Shown here in pieces: positions 25,683-34,458 of a stretch of 64,000 nucleotides of DNA. The position numbers and the translations under genes were made by a program. Below the pieces are notes generated by a model that worked only from the letters and a program-made list of their open reading frames with translations, searched no databases and had not been told where the DNA came from. This DNA comes from Bradyrhizobium oligotrophicum S58 (lineage in GTDB: Bacteria; Pseudomonadota; Alphaproteobacteria; Rhizobiales; Xanthobacteraceae). Positions within the stretch are counted from its first letter, which is position 1; each line of letters begins with the position of its first letter. The DNA is taken from contig NC_020453.1 in NCBI RefSeq assembly GCF_000344805.1, forward strand, positions 2,542,001 through 2,606,000. Direction: 5' to 3'.

Positions 25683-26042
25683 ATGCGTTGCGCTGTTTCG
25701 GTAGGACCGATTGTCGCCCTCAATCTCGTGTTGATCGGGATCAGCGGGGTCGCTCGTGCCGAGGACCTCAACGATTACCCGACCTCGGCGCGCGCCGAAT
25801 ATGTGTTCGGCTGCATGAAGGCCAATGGCGAAACCCGCCAGGCAATCTCGCAATGCTCCTGCTCGATCGACATCATCGCGTCGATCATCCCCTATGAGCG
25901 CTACGTCACGGCAGAAACCGTGCTGAGCATGTCGCAGGTGCACAGCACGCTCGGGACCCAGTTCAGAACCTCCGAGCAGGCGGCCAACGCGCTGAACGAT
26001 CTCCGGCGCGCGCAGGCCGAGGCCGAAGTTAGATGTTTCTGA
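25683..26042 (+). CDS. Small secreted protein with cysteine cluster (119 aa)
   Basis: The start at 25683 follows GCGGAGGA and gives a signal peptide ending ARA (about 26). A helical domain follows with cysteines in VFGCMKANGETRQAISQCSCSIDIIAS and a final CF. Such CxC-containing small periplasmic proteins recur in PQQ alcohol dehydrogenase clusters, and members of this family appear near xoxF in other genomes as far as I know. No enzymatic motif is seen. It lies convergent to the SoxYZ-like gene (24 bp apart). Confidence 0.7.
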   Translation: MRCAVSVGPIVALNLVLIGISGVARAEDLNDYPTSARAEYVFGCMKANGETRQAISQCSCSIDIIASIIPYERYVTAETVLSMSQVHSTLGTQFRTSEQAANALNDLRRAQAEAEVRCF

Positions 26043-26065
26043 CGCCCTGACGCTCCAGCGGATCA

Positions 26066-26881
26066 TCAGGTTCCTGAGCCGTCGGCAGGCCACTCATGCT
26101 CGAACACGTGCCCCTGCGTATCCCTGGCTTCGGCGCGGAATTGCTTGGCGCCGCTGGAGACGTAGGTGAAGCGGATGTTCGGGTCCTCCGAGATCGAGAT
26201 GCCGCCTTCGACCGACAGCACCAGGCTGCCGTCCTGTGACAGCGTCAGCCGGTCGATGAAGAAGGCGGGGATGTAGAGCTGCGTCAGCTGGTCCATCTGC
26301 AGCCCGGAATTGTTGGGATGCCCGACCATGACCTGCGCTTCGCGGACGCCGCTCGTCGCGCCGTCGCCGCTCTGCGTGAACTGCCGGTAGCGCATCTGGC
26401 CGATGCGCGCCTTCGCCTCGTCCGGATTTTTCGCCGCCGGCGCCGAGCAGCCGCCAGAGGCCTTGACGAAGGTCTTGACCACATAGAGCTGGCCGTCGCT
26501 CAGTTCGGCCACGGCATGCACGTCGGTGTAGTTGTTGACGCGGACGCGGGTGGAAATGGCTGTCACATTGGCGTCGGCGCCGAGCGTGAACTTGGCGGCC
26601 ATCGGCGCCGGGTTCTGGTCGATCACCAGCGTGATGGTTCTGATCCGACGCTCGTCGGCCGGCGACAGCTTGCTGCGCAGGGTGACCGGGACCACCGACG
26701 CATCCTCGGCGCGGGTGGGCATCTCGATCGCCAGCACGTCGGCGCCGTCCTGCATCGCCTTGTTGTTGAAGATATCCTGAACCAGTCCCGGCCAGGGATC
26801 GTAAGCGTCGGCGGCGTTCGCAGGTGCGAAAGCGAATGCGAGACATGCGCCGAGCAGCAGTGTGGACGGCAGACGGATCAT
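26066..26881 (-). CDS. Quinoprotein dehydrogenase-associated SoxYZ-like carrier
   Basis: A signal peptide (ends ANA, residue 23) precedes a fused protein of 271 residues. The first half resembles SoxY (covalent sulfur carrier) with the cysteine in KASGGCSAP, and the second half resembles SoxZ (REAQVMVGHPNNSGLQ...). In Sox systems the Cys arm carries sulfane sulfur. In methylotroph clusters the fused form co-occurs with PQQ dehydrogenases and a metallohydrolase, and its role is undefined. It lies 56 bp past the stop of the metallohydrolase gene on the same strand and is likely in its operon. Confidence 0.88.
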   Translation of the reverse strand: MIRLPSTLLLGACLAFAFAPANAADAYDPWPGLVQDIFNNKAMQDGADVLAIEMPTRAEDASVVPVTLRSKLSPADERRIRTITLVIDQNPAPMAAKFTLGADANVTAISTRVRVNNYTDVHAVAELSDGQLYVVKTFVKASGGCSAPAAKNPDEAKARIGQMRYRQFTQSGDGATSGVREAQVMVGHPNNSGLQMDQLTQLYIPAFFIDRLTLSQDGSLVLSVEGGISISEDPNIRFTYVSSGAKQFRAEARDTQGHVFEHEWPADGSGT

Positions 26882-26937
26882 GGCGCAGTCCTCCTCAAGC
26901 GGTCTGGAGTGCTAACAATCATAGCGCGTTGCTGGCC

Positions 26938-27864
26938 TCATTCCCATTCCATTTCTGAGAATGCCGCGGTCGCGTTGCGGGCATTGTAATCGTCGAACAG
27001 CTGCCATTTGCCGCGCTCTGACCCGGCGGCACCGGCAGCGTCGGCGATCGGCTTGCCCGCCTTGATCAGCCCGCGAACGTCGCCAGCCAATGTGTCGAGG
27101 TAGCGGCGCTCGTCGCTGAGCGCCAGCGGCCACGGGCTGACGGGGCCGTGGCCCGGTACCACCCGATCGGCCGGGAGCGCAGCGAGCGTGTCGATATCGG
27201 CGATCCAGCCGCGCAGGCTGCCGTCCATCACCGGGATGTGACGCAGGAAGACGAGATCGCCGGCGAACAAGCTCCGGCTCTGGTCGTCGAAGACGGTCAG
27301 GTCGCAGTCGCTGTGCGCGGTACTCCAGGCCTTCAGCGTGAGGGTGCGCCCGCCGAGATCGAGCGCCATCTGGTCGTCGACGACGATCGAGGGGGCAACG
27401 AGACGGACCTCGTCGATCAGCTCGGCGCCCATCAGGCGGCGGAAGGCCTCGATGTAATGCGGACCGCGGACGGCGAGCGCGCGGGAAAGATTTTTGGCGC
27501 CCACGAAGCTCGTGCCGTTCCCCTGAAACGCGGCATTGCCGAACATATGATCGGGATGGGCATGGGTGTTGATGACGTAGCGGACCGGCTTGCTGGTGTG
27601 GGCCCGGACCGCGGCCAGCAAAGCGCGCCCCTCGCGCACGCTGCCGCCGGTGTCGATCACGGCGACGGCGTCATTGCCGATGATGAAGCCGACATTGGCG
27701 ATGGCGCCCTCATTTTCCGCATTCATCAACTCCGTCCGGCCGATATGGACGAAGACGCCGGACGCGATCTCGCTGACCTCGAGTTCCCCGGAGGCGGCAT
27801 GCAGTGCGCCGGCGAGCACCAGCGCGCAGCAGAGCGCGAACCCCACCATGAGCTGCCGTATCAT
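26938..27864 (-). CDS. Quinoprotein relay system zinc metallohydrolase (beta-lactamase fold)
   Basis: A start at 27864 gives 308 residues with a signal peptide (ends HAA). The metallo-beta-lactamase motif is [12 protein letters not shown] (H101, H103, D105, H106). Further zinc ligands lie in [17 protein letters not shown] and PGHGPVS. It resembles SoxH and the quinoprotein relay metallohydrolases encoded with PQQ enzymes. The substrate is unknown; with the adjacent SoxYZ-like carrier it suggests hydrolysis of a thioester or a carrier-bound adduct. It is divergent from the binding-protein/CXXCW operon at 28026. Confidence 0.88.
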   Translation of the reverse strand: MIRQLMVGFALCCALVLAGALHAASGELEVSEIASGVFVHIGRTELMNAENEGAIANVGFIIGNDAVAVIDTGGSVREGRALLAAVRAHTSKPVRYVINTHAHPDHMFGNAAFQGNGTSFVGAKNLSRALAVRGPHYIEAFRRLMGAELIDEVRLVAPSIVVDDQMALDLGGRTLTLKAWSTAHSDCDLTVFDDQSRSLFAGDLVFLRHIPVMDGSLRGWIADIDTLAALPADRVVPGHGPVSPWPLALSDERRYLDTLAGDVRGLIKAGKPIADAAGAAGSERGKWQLFDDYNARNATAAFSEMEWE

Positions 27865-28025
27865 CGGCTCGCCTCGCATGCTCGGAAGGGGCTCGTTGGA
27901 TTGCTCGAGTTGCGCCGCAGCATGCGGTCAACTCTTCGCGATGTCGGCAGCTGTTGCGCTCGCGAGGCCGGCAGCCTAGCATTTTCAAAAATACCTCGAT
28001 GCGCTCCATAGGGATGGAAATACGG

Positions 28026-28910
28026 ATGACGAAGCGTCACGTTGATGTCCGCTGGCTGTTGGCTCTGGCCGCGGGAATGACCTTGCTGGGATCGGCGCCT
28101 TCGCGCGCGCAGAGCAATGACGGTTTGGACCTGTCGATCGAGCTGGTCGATCCCAAAGTGCTCCGGGTCTGCGCCGATCCGCGCAACCTGCCGTTCTCCA
28201 ACGAAAAGGGCGAGGGGTTCGAGAACAAGCTCGCCGAGTTCTTTGCCGCCAAGCTGCAGAAAAAGGTCGACTACACGTTCTTTCCGCAGGCCACCGGCTT
28301 CGTGCGCATGACGCTCGGCTCGCATCGCTGCGACGTGATCATGGGCTTCCCGCAAGGCGACGACCTGGTGCAGAGCACCAGTCCCTACTACCGGACGTCG
28401 TACGCGATCGTGACCAAGCCTGGCTCCGATCTGGCCGACGTCACGACCTTGGAGGACGCCAAGCTCAAGGGCAAGCACATCGGCATCGTGGCGGGCACGC
28501 CGCCGGCCACCAACATGGCGCTGGCCGGGCTGATGACGACGGCAAAACCCTATCCGCTGATGATCGACACCCGCGTCGATTCCTCGGCCGAGGCGATGAT
28601 CAACGACCTCAAATCGGGTGAGATCGACGCCGGCGTGCTGTGGGGGCCGATGGCCGGCTACTACGCCAAGCAGGCGAGCCCGCAACTGCACGTGACGCCG
28701 CTGGTCGGCGAGACCAGCGGGCCGAAGCTGATCTATCGAATCGCCATGGGGGTGCGCGGCGCCGACCAGAACTGGCGGCGTCAGCTCAACAAGCTGATCC
28801 AGGAGAACCAGGGCGAGATCAACAAGATCCTGCTCGACTTCGGCGTGCCGCTGCTGGACGAGGGTAATCATCTGATCACCGCCGAGGCTGCGGCCAAGTC
28901 GTCGCCATGA
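28026..28910 (+). CDS. Quinoprotein dehydrogenase-associated substrate-binding-like protein
   Basis: Taken from ATG 28026, the protein has 294 residues with a signal peptide (ends SRAQ, about 28). The fold is that of an extracellular solute-binding type 3 protein: LRVCADPRNLPFSNEKGEGFENKLAEFFAAKL, then MGFPQGDDLVQSTSPYYRTSYAIV. The protein is the kind that MxaJ belongs to and is encoded right before the CXXCW protein (4-bp overlap). It is expected to act in the periplasm in dehydrogenase activation rather than in transport, since no permease is linked. Confidence 0.88.
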   Translation: MTKRHVDVRWLLALAAGMTLLGSAPSRAQSNDGLDLSIELVDPKVLRVCADPRNLPFSNEKGEGFENKLAEFFAAKLQKKVDYTFFPQATGFVRMTLGSHRCDVIMGFPQGDDLVQSTSPYYRTSYAIVTKPGSDLADVTTLEDAKLKGKHIGIVAGTPPATNMALAGLMTTAKPYPLMIDTRVDSSAEAMINDLKSGEIDAGVLWGPMAGYYAKQASPQLHVTPLVGETSGPKLIYRIAMGVRGADQNWRRQLNKLIQENQGEINKILLDFGVPLLDEGNHLITAEAAAKSSP

Positions 28911-29467
28911 TCGGTCGGCTCGCCGCCGTGGCGTTGGCAGGCGCGCTGCTGATCGCCGCGGCGGTGCGGGCCGATGATCTGGTGGCTGAGCCGGACAGCT
29001 ATCGCACCGAGAGCTACCGCGCACCCGTGCCGACCACGCTGGCCGGGGCGCGGGTGCTGTCGACCCAGGACACCGAGGCGATCTGGCGCGCGAAGTCCGC
29101 CGCCTTCGTCGACGTGCTGCCGCGGCCGCCCAAGCCGAAAAATCTGCCTCCCGGCACAGTGTGGCGTGAGCAGCCGCGCCAGGACATTCCCGGCAGCATC
29201 TGGCTGCCCGACACCGGCTATGGCGTGCTGGCGGCCGCCACCGAGGATTATCTGAAGCGTGGGCTTGCTCAGGCGTCTGGGGGCGATCTCGGCCGCCTGC
29301 TGGTGTTCTACTGCCTCGAAGATTGCTGGATGTCGTGGAATGCCGCCAGGCGCGCGCTGACCTACGGCTATCGCAATGTCGCCTGGTATCCCGACGGCAC
29401 CGACGGCTGGAGCCGCGCCAACCTGCCGCTGCAGCAGATTCAGCCCGAGCCGCGGCCGGAGGAGTAA
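28907..29467 (+). CDS. PQQ-dependent catabolism-associated CXXCW motif protein
   Basis: This 186-residue secreted protein (signal to ADD, about 23) has a rhodanese-like layout, with the active motif FYCLEDCWMSWNAARR placed where rhodaneses carry their catalytic loop. The CLEDCW sequence is the family-defining CXXCW. It could carry persulfide sulfur or a disulfide. Together with the SoxYZ-like carrier and the metallohydrolase it suggests sulfur chemistry in the PQQ pathway. Coupled to the preceding gene by an ATGA overlap. Confidence 0.9.
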   Translation: MIGRLAAVALAGALLIAAAVRADDLVAEPDSYRTESYRAPVPTTLAGARVLSTQDTEAIWRAKSAAFVDVLPRPPKPKNLPPGTVWREQPRQDIPGSIWLPDTGYGVLAAATEDYLKRGLAQASGGDLGRLLVFYCLEDCWMSWNAARRALTYGYRNVAWYPDGTDGWSRANLPLQQIQPEPRPEE

Positions 29468-29513
29468 GCGGATAGCTTGGTAGCTCCAAAGGCCATCGCC
29501 AGCTGTCTTGCTC

Positions 29514-29633
29514 GTCATGCCCGGGCCTGACCCGGGCATCCACGTGTTGCCGCGTAGAACGACGTGGATGGCCGGGCCTTCGCCGCGCCGAAACGGCTGC
29601 GGCCGCGCAGGCGGGACAAGCCCGGCCATGACG
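29514..29633. repeat. ATGCCCGGGC / GATGGCCGGG palindromic repeat, copy 2
   Basis: TCATGCCCGGGCCTGACCC and GTGGATGGCCGGGCC are repeat arms, with GCCCGGCCATGACGATG closing the element. An insert between the arms is longer than in the other copies. It lies between the convergent CXXCW gene and the 204-aa unknown gene. Confidence 0.75.
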
Positions 29634-29694
29634 ATGAAGGATTGGTGCGCTCCCTCTACGCCGTCATGGTGATGAGCGAGCGGCATCGGCAGAC

Positions 29695-30309
29695 CTACTC
29701 CATGTCCTGCTGGATCTCGCGGGCCAGGGCGAACAGCCGCTGGTCGATCGCGGTCGGGACCTCGCAGACGAACTTCATCACGCGACGGCGATCCTCGAAG
29801 ATGCGCGTCTCCCAATTCACCTGGTTGGCCAGCTCCTCGACCTTGGCCTGATCCGGCGTGGCGCCGCTCTGCAGCTCTTGCAGCGCGATGGTGTCGCCGC
29901 GCACCTTGTCGACCGCCTCGCGCTGCTTGCGCATGACGCGCTCGAGCCCGTTCATGACCGATGTCCGCTGCGCATTCAGCGTATCGAACAGGCCGGCGAA
30001 CAGCAGCTTGCCCTTCCGCGCCTTCTCCTCAGGCGTCCCGGTAAGGAAATCGGCGACGTCCTTCTGCGCCTCTTCGAGCGGAATGCGGCGCGCGGCGAGC
30101 TTGGCGACGAGGGGCGATACCTTAGCATCGTCCTTCCAGCTCGCGCCGACGTCGTCGATGGCTGGGCCGGACCAGACCGCCGCGATCGAGATCTCCGGCA
30201 CCTTGGCCTGCGGACAGGGCCAATCCGGATAGCGGGGGTCGGCGGCCAGCGCGGTGCTTGTCGATGCCGACAACGACAGGATTGCCGCCAACAGATATCT
30301 CGACCTCAT
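29695..30309 (-). CDS. Secreted helical protein of the quinoprotein ABC cluster (204 aa)
   Basis: The ATG at 30309 overlaps the stop of the permease gene by 4 bp. A signal peptide ends ALA (about 22), followed by PRYPDWPCPQ and a long helical region rich in charged residues (NGLERVMRKQREAVDKVRGDTIALQELQ). The last third (NWETRIFEDRRRVMKFVCEVP) carries the second cysteine. No domain is recognised. Operon linkage to the ABC pair and the beta-propeller gene indicates a periplasmic partner in the same process. Confidence 0.75.
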   Translation of the reverse strand: MRSRYLLAAILSLSASTSTALAADPRYPDWPCPQAKVPEISIAAVWSGPAIDDVGASWKDDAKVSPLVAKLAARRIPLEEAQKDVADFLTGTPEEKARKGKLLFAGLFDTLNAQRTSVMNGLERVMRKQREAVDKVRGDTIALQELQSGATPDQAKVEELANQVNWETRIFEDRRRVMKFVCEVPTAIDQRLFALAREIQQDME

Positions 30310-31160
30310 GCCTCGCCTCCGGGACCACGCCGTACCAAACCACGCGAAGGATCGTAGGCGATGATCGCGCCGATCATGAACACGGTTGTGCAGCCTGCGA
30401 CCACAGCCAAAGAAACCCAGTTCATCTTGCCATACAATGCGAACCGGATGAGCTCGACCGCGTGGGTAAAAGGATTGGCTTCGCAGAGGTAAGCGAGCCA
30501 CGGGCTGCCTTCCTCGACGCGCCACAGCGGGTAGAGCGCCGACGAGGCAAAGAACATCGGGAAGATCACGAAGTTCATGACGCCGGCAAAATTCTCCAGC
30601 TGCTTGATGCCCGAGGAGATCAGCATCCCCAGCGCGCCGAGCATCAGGCCGGACAGGATCAGCGCCGGCAGCACGGTCAGATAGCCCATCGGTGGCGGCG
30701 TGATGTCCCAGAACCAGGCGATCGCCAGGAAGGCATAGACCTGCAGCACCGAGACGGCCGTGCCGGCGAGCAGCTTGCAGAACAGGAGATAGCCGCGCGG
30801 CAGCGGGCTCACGAGAAGCGTGCGCATGTTGCCCATCTCGCGGTCGTAGACCATCGACAGCGACGACTGCATGCCGTTGAACAGCTGGATCATCGCCATC
30901 AGGCCGGGGGCGATATAGACCTCGTAGAGGATGTAGGTCTCGTAGGGCGGGATGATCGAGATGCCCAGCACCTGGCGGAAGCCGGCGGCGAAGATGAAGA
31001 GCCAGACCAGCGGCCGGACCAGCGCCGAGACGAAGCGCTCGCGCTGATGCAGGAAGCGCAGCCCTTCGCGCCAGACGATGCCAGTCAGGCAGGTGACGTA
31101 TTCGCCGGCCGAGAAGCCGCTGCGTGTCGGCGCGGGCGCGTGCACGGTGGTGACGGTCAT
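30306..31160 (-). CDS. ABC-2 type transporter permease of PQQ alcohol dehydrogenase cluster
   Basis: This 284-residue protein has six membrane segments and the ABC-2 hallmark pattern (REMGNMRTLLVSPLPRGYLLFCKLLAGT, then NFVIFPMFFASSALYPLW). ABC-2 permeases are exporters of polysaccharides, drugs or haem-like compounds. It overlaps the ATPase gene by 4 bp. In PQQ loci the pair is thought to export a factor needed in the periplasm. The cargo has not been identified. Confidence 0.92.
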   Translation of the reverse strand: MTVTTVHAPAPTRSGFSAGEYVTCLTGIVWREGLRFLHQRERFVSALVRPLVWLFIFAAGFRQVLGISIIPPYETYILYEVYIAPGLMAMIQLFNGMQSSLSMVYDREMGNMRTLLVSPLPRGYLLFCKLLAGTAVSVLQVYAFLAIAWFWDITPPPMGYLTVLPALILSGLMLGALGMLISSGIKQLENFAGVMNFVIFPMFFASSALYPLWRVEEGSPWLAYLCEANPFTHAVELIRFALYGKMNWVSLAVVAGCTTVFMIGAIIAYDPSRGLVRRGPGGEA

Positions 31161-31972
31161 GCGTCCGAGCTCCTTGCAGGGCGGGCCTGTGTCGTCAGTC
31201 GCGCAAAGGCTGCATTGACATCCGACGCTCCGGACTCCGCGATGACCTGCGGCACCGGTCCGCGTGCCAGCACGCGGCCCTGATGCAGCACGACGAGGTC
31301 GTCCGTGGCCGCGATCTCGTCGAACAGGTGCGTCGCCCAGAGCACGCCGATACCTTGCTCGGTCACCAGCTGGCGGACATGTCCGACAATGTCGGCGCGC
31401 GCCTTGACGTCGAGCCCGACAGTGGCCTCGTCGAGCAGCAGCAGGCGCGGCCGGTGCAGCAGGGCGCGGGCGATCTCCAGCCGGCGCATCTGGCCGCCGG
31501 AGAGGTCGCGCACCTTGCTGCCGGCGCGGTCGGCGAGACCGATCCGCGTCAGCAGCTTCTCGCTGCGCGCACGGGCTTCGCGGCGCGAGATGCCGTGCAG
31601 CGCGGCGTGATAGAGCAGGTTCTGCGTCAGCGACAGATCGAGATCGAGCGTGCGCGGCTGGAATACGACGCCGAGCAGCCGCAGCGCTTCGCCGGGCGTG
31701 CGGCCGATGTCATGGCCGAAAATACTGATGTGGCCGGTCTGCACCGCGAACAGCCGCGTGATCAGCGAGAACAGCGTGCTCTTGCCGGCGCCGTTGAGGC
31801 CGAGCAGGGCGGTGAAGCTCGCGGGCTGCACGGCGAAGCTGACGTCGTTCAGCGCCTTGCGAGCGCCGTAGGAATGGCTGACGCCGGCGACCGACAGCGC
31901 CGGGACCTGGTCGGAGACCGGCTGCTGTGCAGAGCTCGTCGTATCGAGAGCGGGTGCGTTCTGCGTCATCAT
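31157..31972 (-). CDS. ABC transporter ATP-binding protein of PQQ alcohol dehydrogenase cluster
   Basis: The start ATG at 31972 overlaps the beta-propeller stop (ATGA) and gives 271 residues. Walker A is LNGAGKST, the Q-loop is VFQPRTLDLDLSLTQNLLYHA, the signature is LSGGQMRRLEIAR and Walker B is LLLLDEATVGLD. This is the DrrA/NodI-like subfamily of exporters. It partners with the ABC-2 permease encoded next. Confidence 0.92.
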   Translation of the reverse strand: MMTQNAPALDTTSSAQQPVSDQVPALSVAGVSHSYGARKALNDVSFAVQPASFTALLGLNGAGKSTLFSLITRLFAVQTGHISIFGHDIGRTPGEALRLLGVVFQPRTLDLDLSLTQNLLYHAALHGISRREARARSEKLLTRIGLADRAGSKVRDLSGGQMRRLEIARALLHRPRLLLLDEATVGLDVKARADIVGHVRQLVTEQGIGVLWATHLFDEIAATDDLVVLHQGRVLARGPVPQVIAESGASDVNAAFARLTTQARPARSSDA

Positions 31973-32934
31973 GGCTGTGCAATCGTGATGCCCCAGGGCA
32001 GTTCGCCGACCTGGATGGTCTTGATCACCTTCTGCGCGGCGACGTCGATCACCGAGACGTCGTTGGAGACGCCGTTGGTGACGAGCAGATATTTCTCGTC
32101 CGGCGTGAACTCCATGTGCCAGACGCGCTGGCCGACCAGCAGATATTTCTTCACCTCGTGGGTGGTGCCGTCGACGACCGCGACCCGGTTGGCCGGGCCA
32201 AGCGCGACGAATCCGGTCTTGCCGTCCTTGGTCAGGGCGATGCCGACCGGCTGGATCGCCTCGCTGCGCAGCCCGGGGATGGCGAACTTGATCTTGCCCG
32301 TGACCTCGCGCTTGGCCGGATCGATGATCGACACCGTGCCGCCGATCTCGGCGGACACCCACAGCTCCGAAGCGTCGGTCTTGAACTCGGCATAGCGCGG
32401 CCGCGCATCGACCAGCACGTTGGCGACGATCTGGCGCGTCGCCGTGTCGATGAAATGCGCCATGTTGGTGGTCTCGGAGGTGCAGATCAGGATCTTGCCG
32501 TCCGGGCTCAGCATCATGCCCTCCGGCTCGACGCCGACCTGGACGTCGCCGATGCGGATGCGCTTCTCGAGGTCGATGACAGTAACGGTGTTGTCGTTCT
32601 CGTTGGCGACGTAGAGCGTCTTGCCGGCGGCGTCCTGCGCGAACAGCTCGGGATCGGGACCGGAGGGCAGGGTGTCGACGATCTCCTGCTTCTTGGCATC
32701 GATCACCTGGATCGTATCGTCGTCACCGACCGCAACCATCACGAACTTGCCGTCGCGCGTGAACGAAATGCCGCGCGGACGCTGGCCGACCTTGATGGTC
32801 TTGGTGACGGTCCAGCTGTCGGTGTCGATCACGGAGACCGTGTTGCCCTTCTCGTTGGAGATGAAGGCAACGTAGGCGGCGGCGGGGGCGATGGGTGCGA
32901 GGGACAGGGCGGCGCTGAGCAGGCAGGCTGCCAT
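31969..32934 (-). CDS. PQQ-dependent catabolism-associated beta-propeller protein
   Basis: From ATG 32934 the protein has a signal peptide (ends AAA, about residue 20) and about seven YVTN-type repeats: ISNEKGNTVSVIDTDSWTV, VANENDNTVTVIDLEKR, VTNGVSNDVSVIDVAAQ and others. The 321 residues make one propeller. Such propellers are encoded with PQQ alcohol dehydrogenases and may bind the enzyme, cofactor or lanthanide. The frame is open upstream through a repeat element, which is not accepted as coding. Confidence 0.88.
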   Translation of the reverse strand: MAACLLSAALSLAPIAPAAAYVAFISNEKGNTVSVIDTDSWTVTKTIKVGQRPRGISFTRDGKFVMVAVGDDDTIQVIDAKKQEIVDTLPSGPDPELFAQDAAGKTLYVANENDNTVTVIDLEKRIRIGDVQVGVEPEGMMLSPDGKILICTSETTNMAHFIDTATRQIVANVLVDARPRYAEFKTDASELWVSAEIGGTVSIIDPAKREVTGKIKFAIPGLRSEAIQPVGIALTKDGKTGFVALGPANRVAVVDGTTHEVKKYLLVGQRVWHMEFTPDEKYLLVTNGVSNDVSVIDVAAQKVIKTIQVGELPWGITIAQP

Positions 32935-32949
32935 GCCGAGGCACCTGCG

Positions 32950-33110
32950 AAGTCGTGGCCGTCCTTCGAGACGCCCGCCTCCGGCGGGCTCCTCAGGACG
33001 AGGGCTGCGTTGACAGGAAAATTCTAGCCTCGCTTTGTTGCCGCATGCGCGCTCAGGACCCTCATGGTGAGGAGCGCCGTCTTCGGCGCGTCTCGAACCA
33101 TGAGGCCCCG
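32950..33110. repeat. Intergenic palindromic repeat inside the PQQ ABC operon
   Basis: Hairpins GCCCGCC-TCC-GGCGGGC near 32980 and GCGCCG-TCTT-CGGCGC near 33078 are framed by TCCTTCGAGACGC ... CTCCTCAGGACGAGG and by CCCTCATGGTGAGGAG ... CCATGAGGCCCC. This is a dispersed rhizobial repeat family. It lies between the binding-protein gene and the propeller gene on the same transcript, so it will be transcribed. Confidence 0.7.
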
Positions 33111-33176
33111 GAGTAGCAGCCATATTGCTCTGGTGTGTCGGACGAAGCACTTTCATCAGCATGATCAGATCCGACA

Positions 33177-34385
33177 TCATTGCAGCTTGCACTTGGTTTC
33201 GGGGCGGTCGACACCGAGGGTGTCGAGCTCGGAGAATTGATGCAGAAAACCCTCTTGCGGCGAGACCGAAACGATCATGCGGCCGTCGGCGAGCAGGATC
33301 GGCTGGCGCAGCTGCAGGTTCCAGTCGCGCAAGGAGAGGCGCGTACCCTTGAAGGCGGCGATGGTGAAGTTCGGGCCCTTGAGGTAGTCGGTCATCGCCT
33401 TGGCGTCGCCGGAGTTGGTGCGCGATGCCGCTTCACCGACCATGCGCACGGCCATCCAGGCCTGCATGTCCAAGGCGTCCATGCGACGGGACGCCAGCTT
33501 CATGAAGCGGTTCTGCAATTGCGTCGCGCCCCACTGGTCTTGCGACGGATCCCAGCTGGTGGGACGCAGGCCCGCCGAGCCTGCGACCGGGCGGGGATCC
33601 CAGGTGCGATACGGCAGATAGTTGGCGAACACTTCGCTCTCGTCGGCGGCGACCAGCACGTCATAGGCCGGCGCCTTCTGCGTGAACACCGGCATCTGGC
33701 GCTGAATGAGCGTCACGCCGCTATCGGTCCGGCGGGCGCCGCCGCTGTCCTCGAATGTGCGCTCCTCCACGATCTTGGCGCCGAAGCGGGTGGCGGCGCG
33801 GCGCAGTGCGTCGGCGAACAGTTTGTCCTTGTCGTGCGAGCCGGTCACGAGCAGCCAGCGCTTCCACTGCTTCCAGACCAGATATTGCGCGAGGCCATCG
33901 GCCAGCATCGAGCGGGTCGGCGCGACATGGATGACATTGGCGCGGCAGTCCTGCTCGCGCAGCCGGTCATCGGTGGCACCGACATTGAGCAGGGTGATGC
34001 CGCGTCCACGCAAGGCATCTGCGACCTTCAACAGCGCATCGGCCGGGAGATCGGCAAGGATGAAGCCGGTCTGGCCGGCGAGCTCGTTGGCCGCTTGGCC
34101 TGCGTCCTCGTCATCCTTGACGCGGCGGTCGATCAGGGTGAAGCGCTGGTTGAGGAACTTGCCGGTGGTGTTGTTGTCCTCGATTGCCAGCCGGGCGCCG
34201 GCCACGCCGTCATCCGCTGCCGGCTGGTCGAGCGGCGACAAGGTCTGCGGCACGCTGGCACGGCCGAGATAGCCGATCGCAATGTCGACCGGCTCCGCGG
34301 CAGAAGCCGCCGTTGCGGCAGCAATGAGGCCGATCGCGCCGATCAGAGATCGAGCCAGAACTCCCAGGACCACATGTCCTCCCAT
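33177..34385 (-). CDS. PQQ alcohol dehydrogenase system-associated ABC substrate-binding protein
   Basis: The ATG at 34385 gives 402 residues, with a signal peptide ending ASA (about 30). The fold is of the branched-chain amino acid binding (periplasmic type 1) family: VDIAIGYLGRASVPQ, DNNTTGKFLNQRFTLIDRRV, WLLVTGSHDKDKLFADALRRAA. The family is restricted to PQQ loci, as far as I know. It is the first gene of an operon running to the 204-aa protein. Odd for an operon whose ABC pair looks like an exporter: a periplasmic receptor joined to an export ATPase. Confidence 0.88.
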   Translation of the reverse strand: MGGHVVLGVLARSLIGAIGLIAAATAASAAEPVDIAIGYLGRASVPQTLSPLDQPAADDGVAGARLAIEDNNTTGKFLNQRFTLIDRRVKDDEDAGQAANELAGQTGFILADLPADALLKVADALRGRGITLLNVGATDDRLREQDCRANVIHVAPTRSMLADGLAQYLVWKQWKRWLLVTGSHDKDKLFADALRRAATRFGAKIVEERTFEDSGGARRTDSGVTLIQRQMPVFTQKAPAYDVLVAADESEVFANYLPYRTWDPRPVAGSAGLRPTSWDPSQDQWGATQLQNRFMKLASRRMDALDMQAWMAVRMVGEAASRTNSGDAKAMTDYLKGPNFTIAAFKGTRLSLRDWNLQLRQPILLADGRMIVSVSPQEGFLHQFSELDTLGVDRPETKCKLQ

Positions 34386-34458
34386 TGTTCCCTCGTCCTT
34401 TTTCGGCGAGGTTTCGTCTTGCAAGATGACCGAATTGGCCTAGCTTTCAACCCCGCTT

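Noticed and set aside
32935..33192. N-terminal extension of the beta-propeller protein upstream of the signal peptide
   Set aside because: The extension is translated palindromic repeat sequence. The signal peptide starts at the ATG at 32934.
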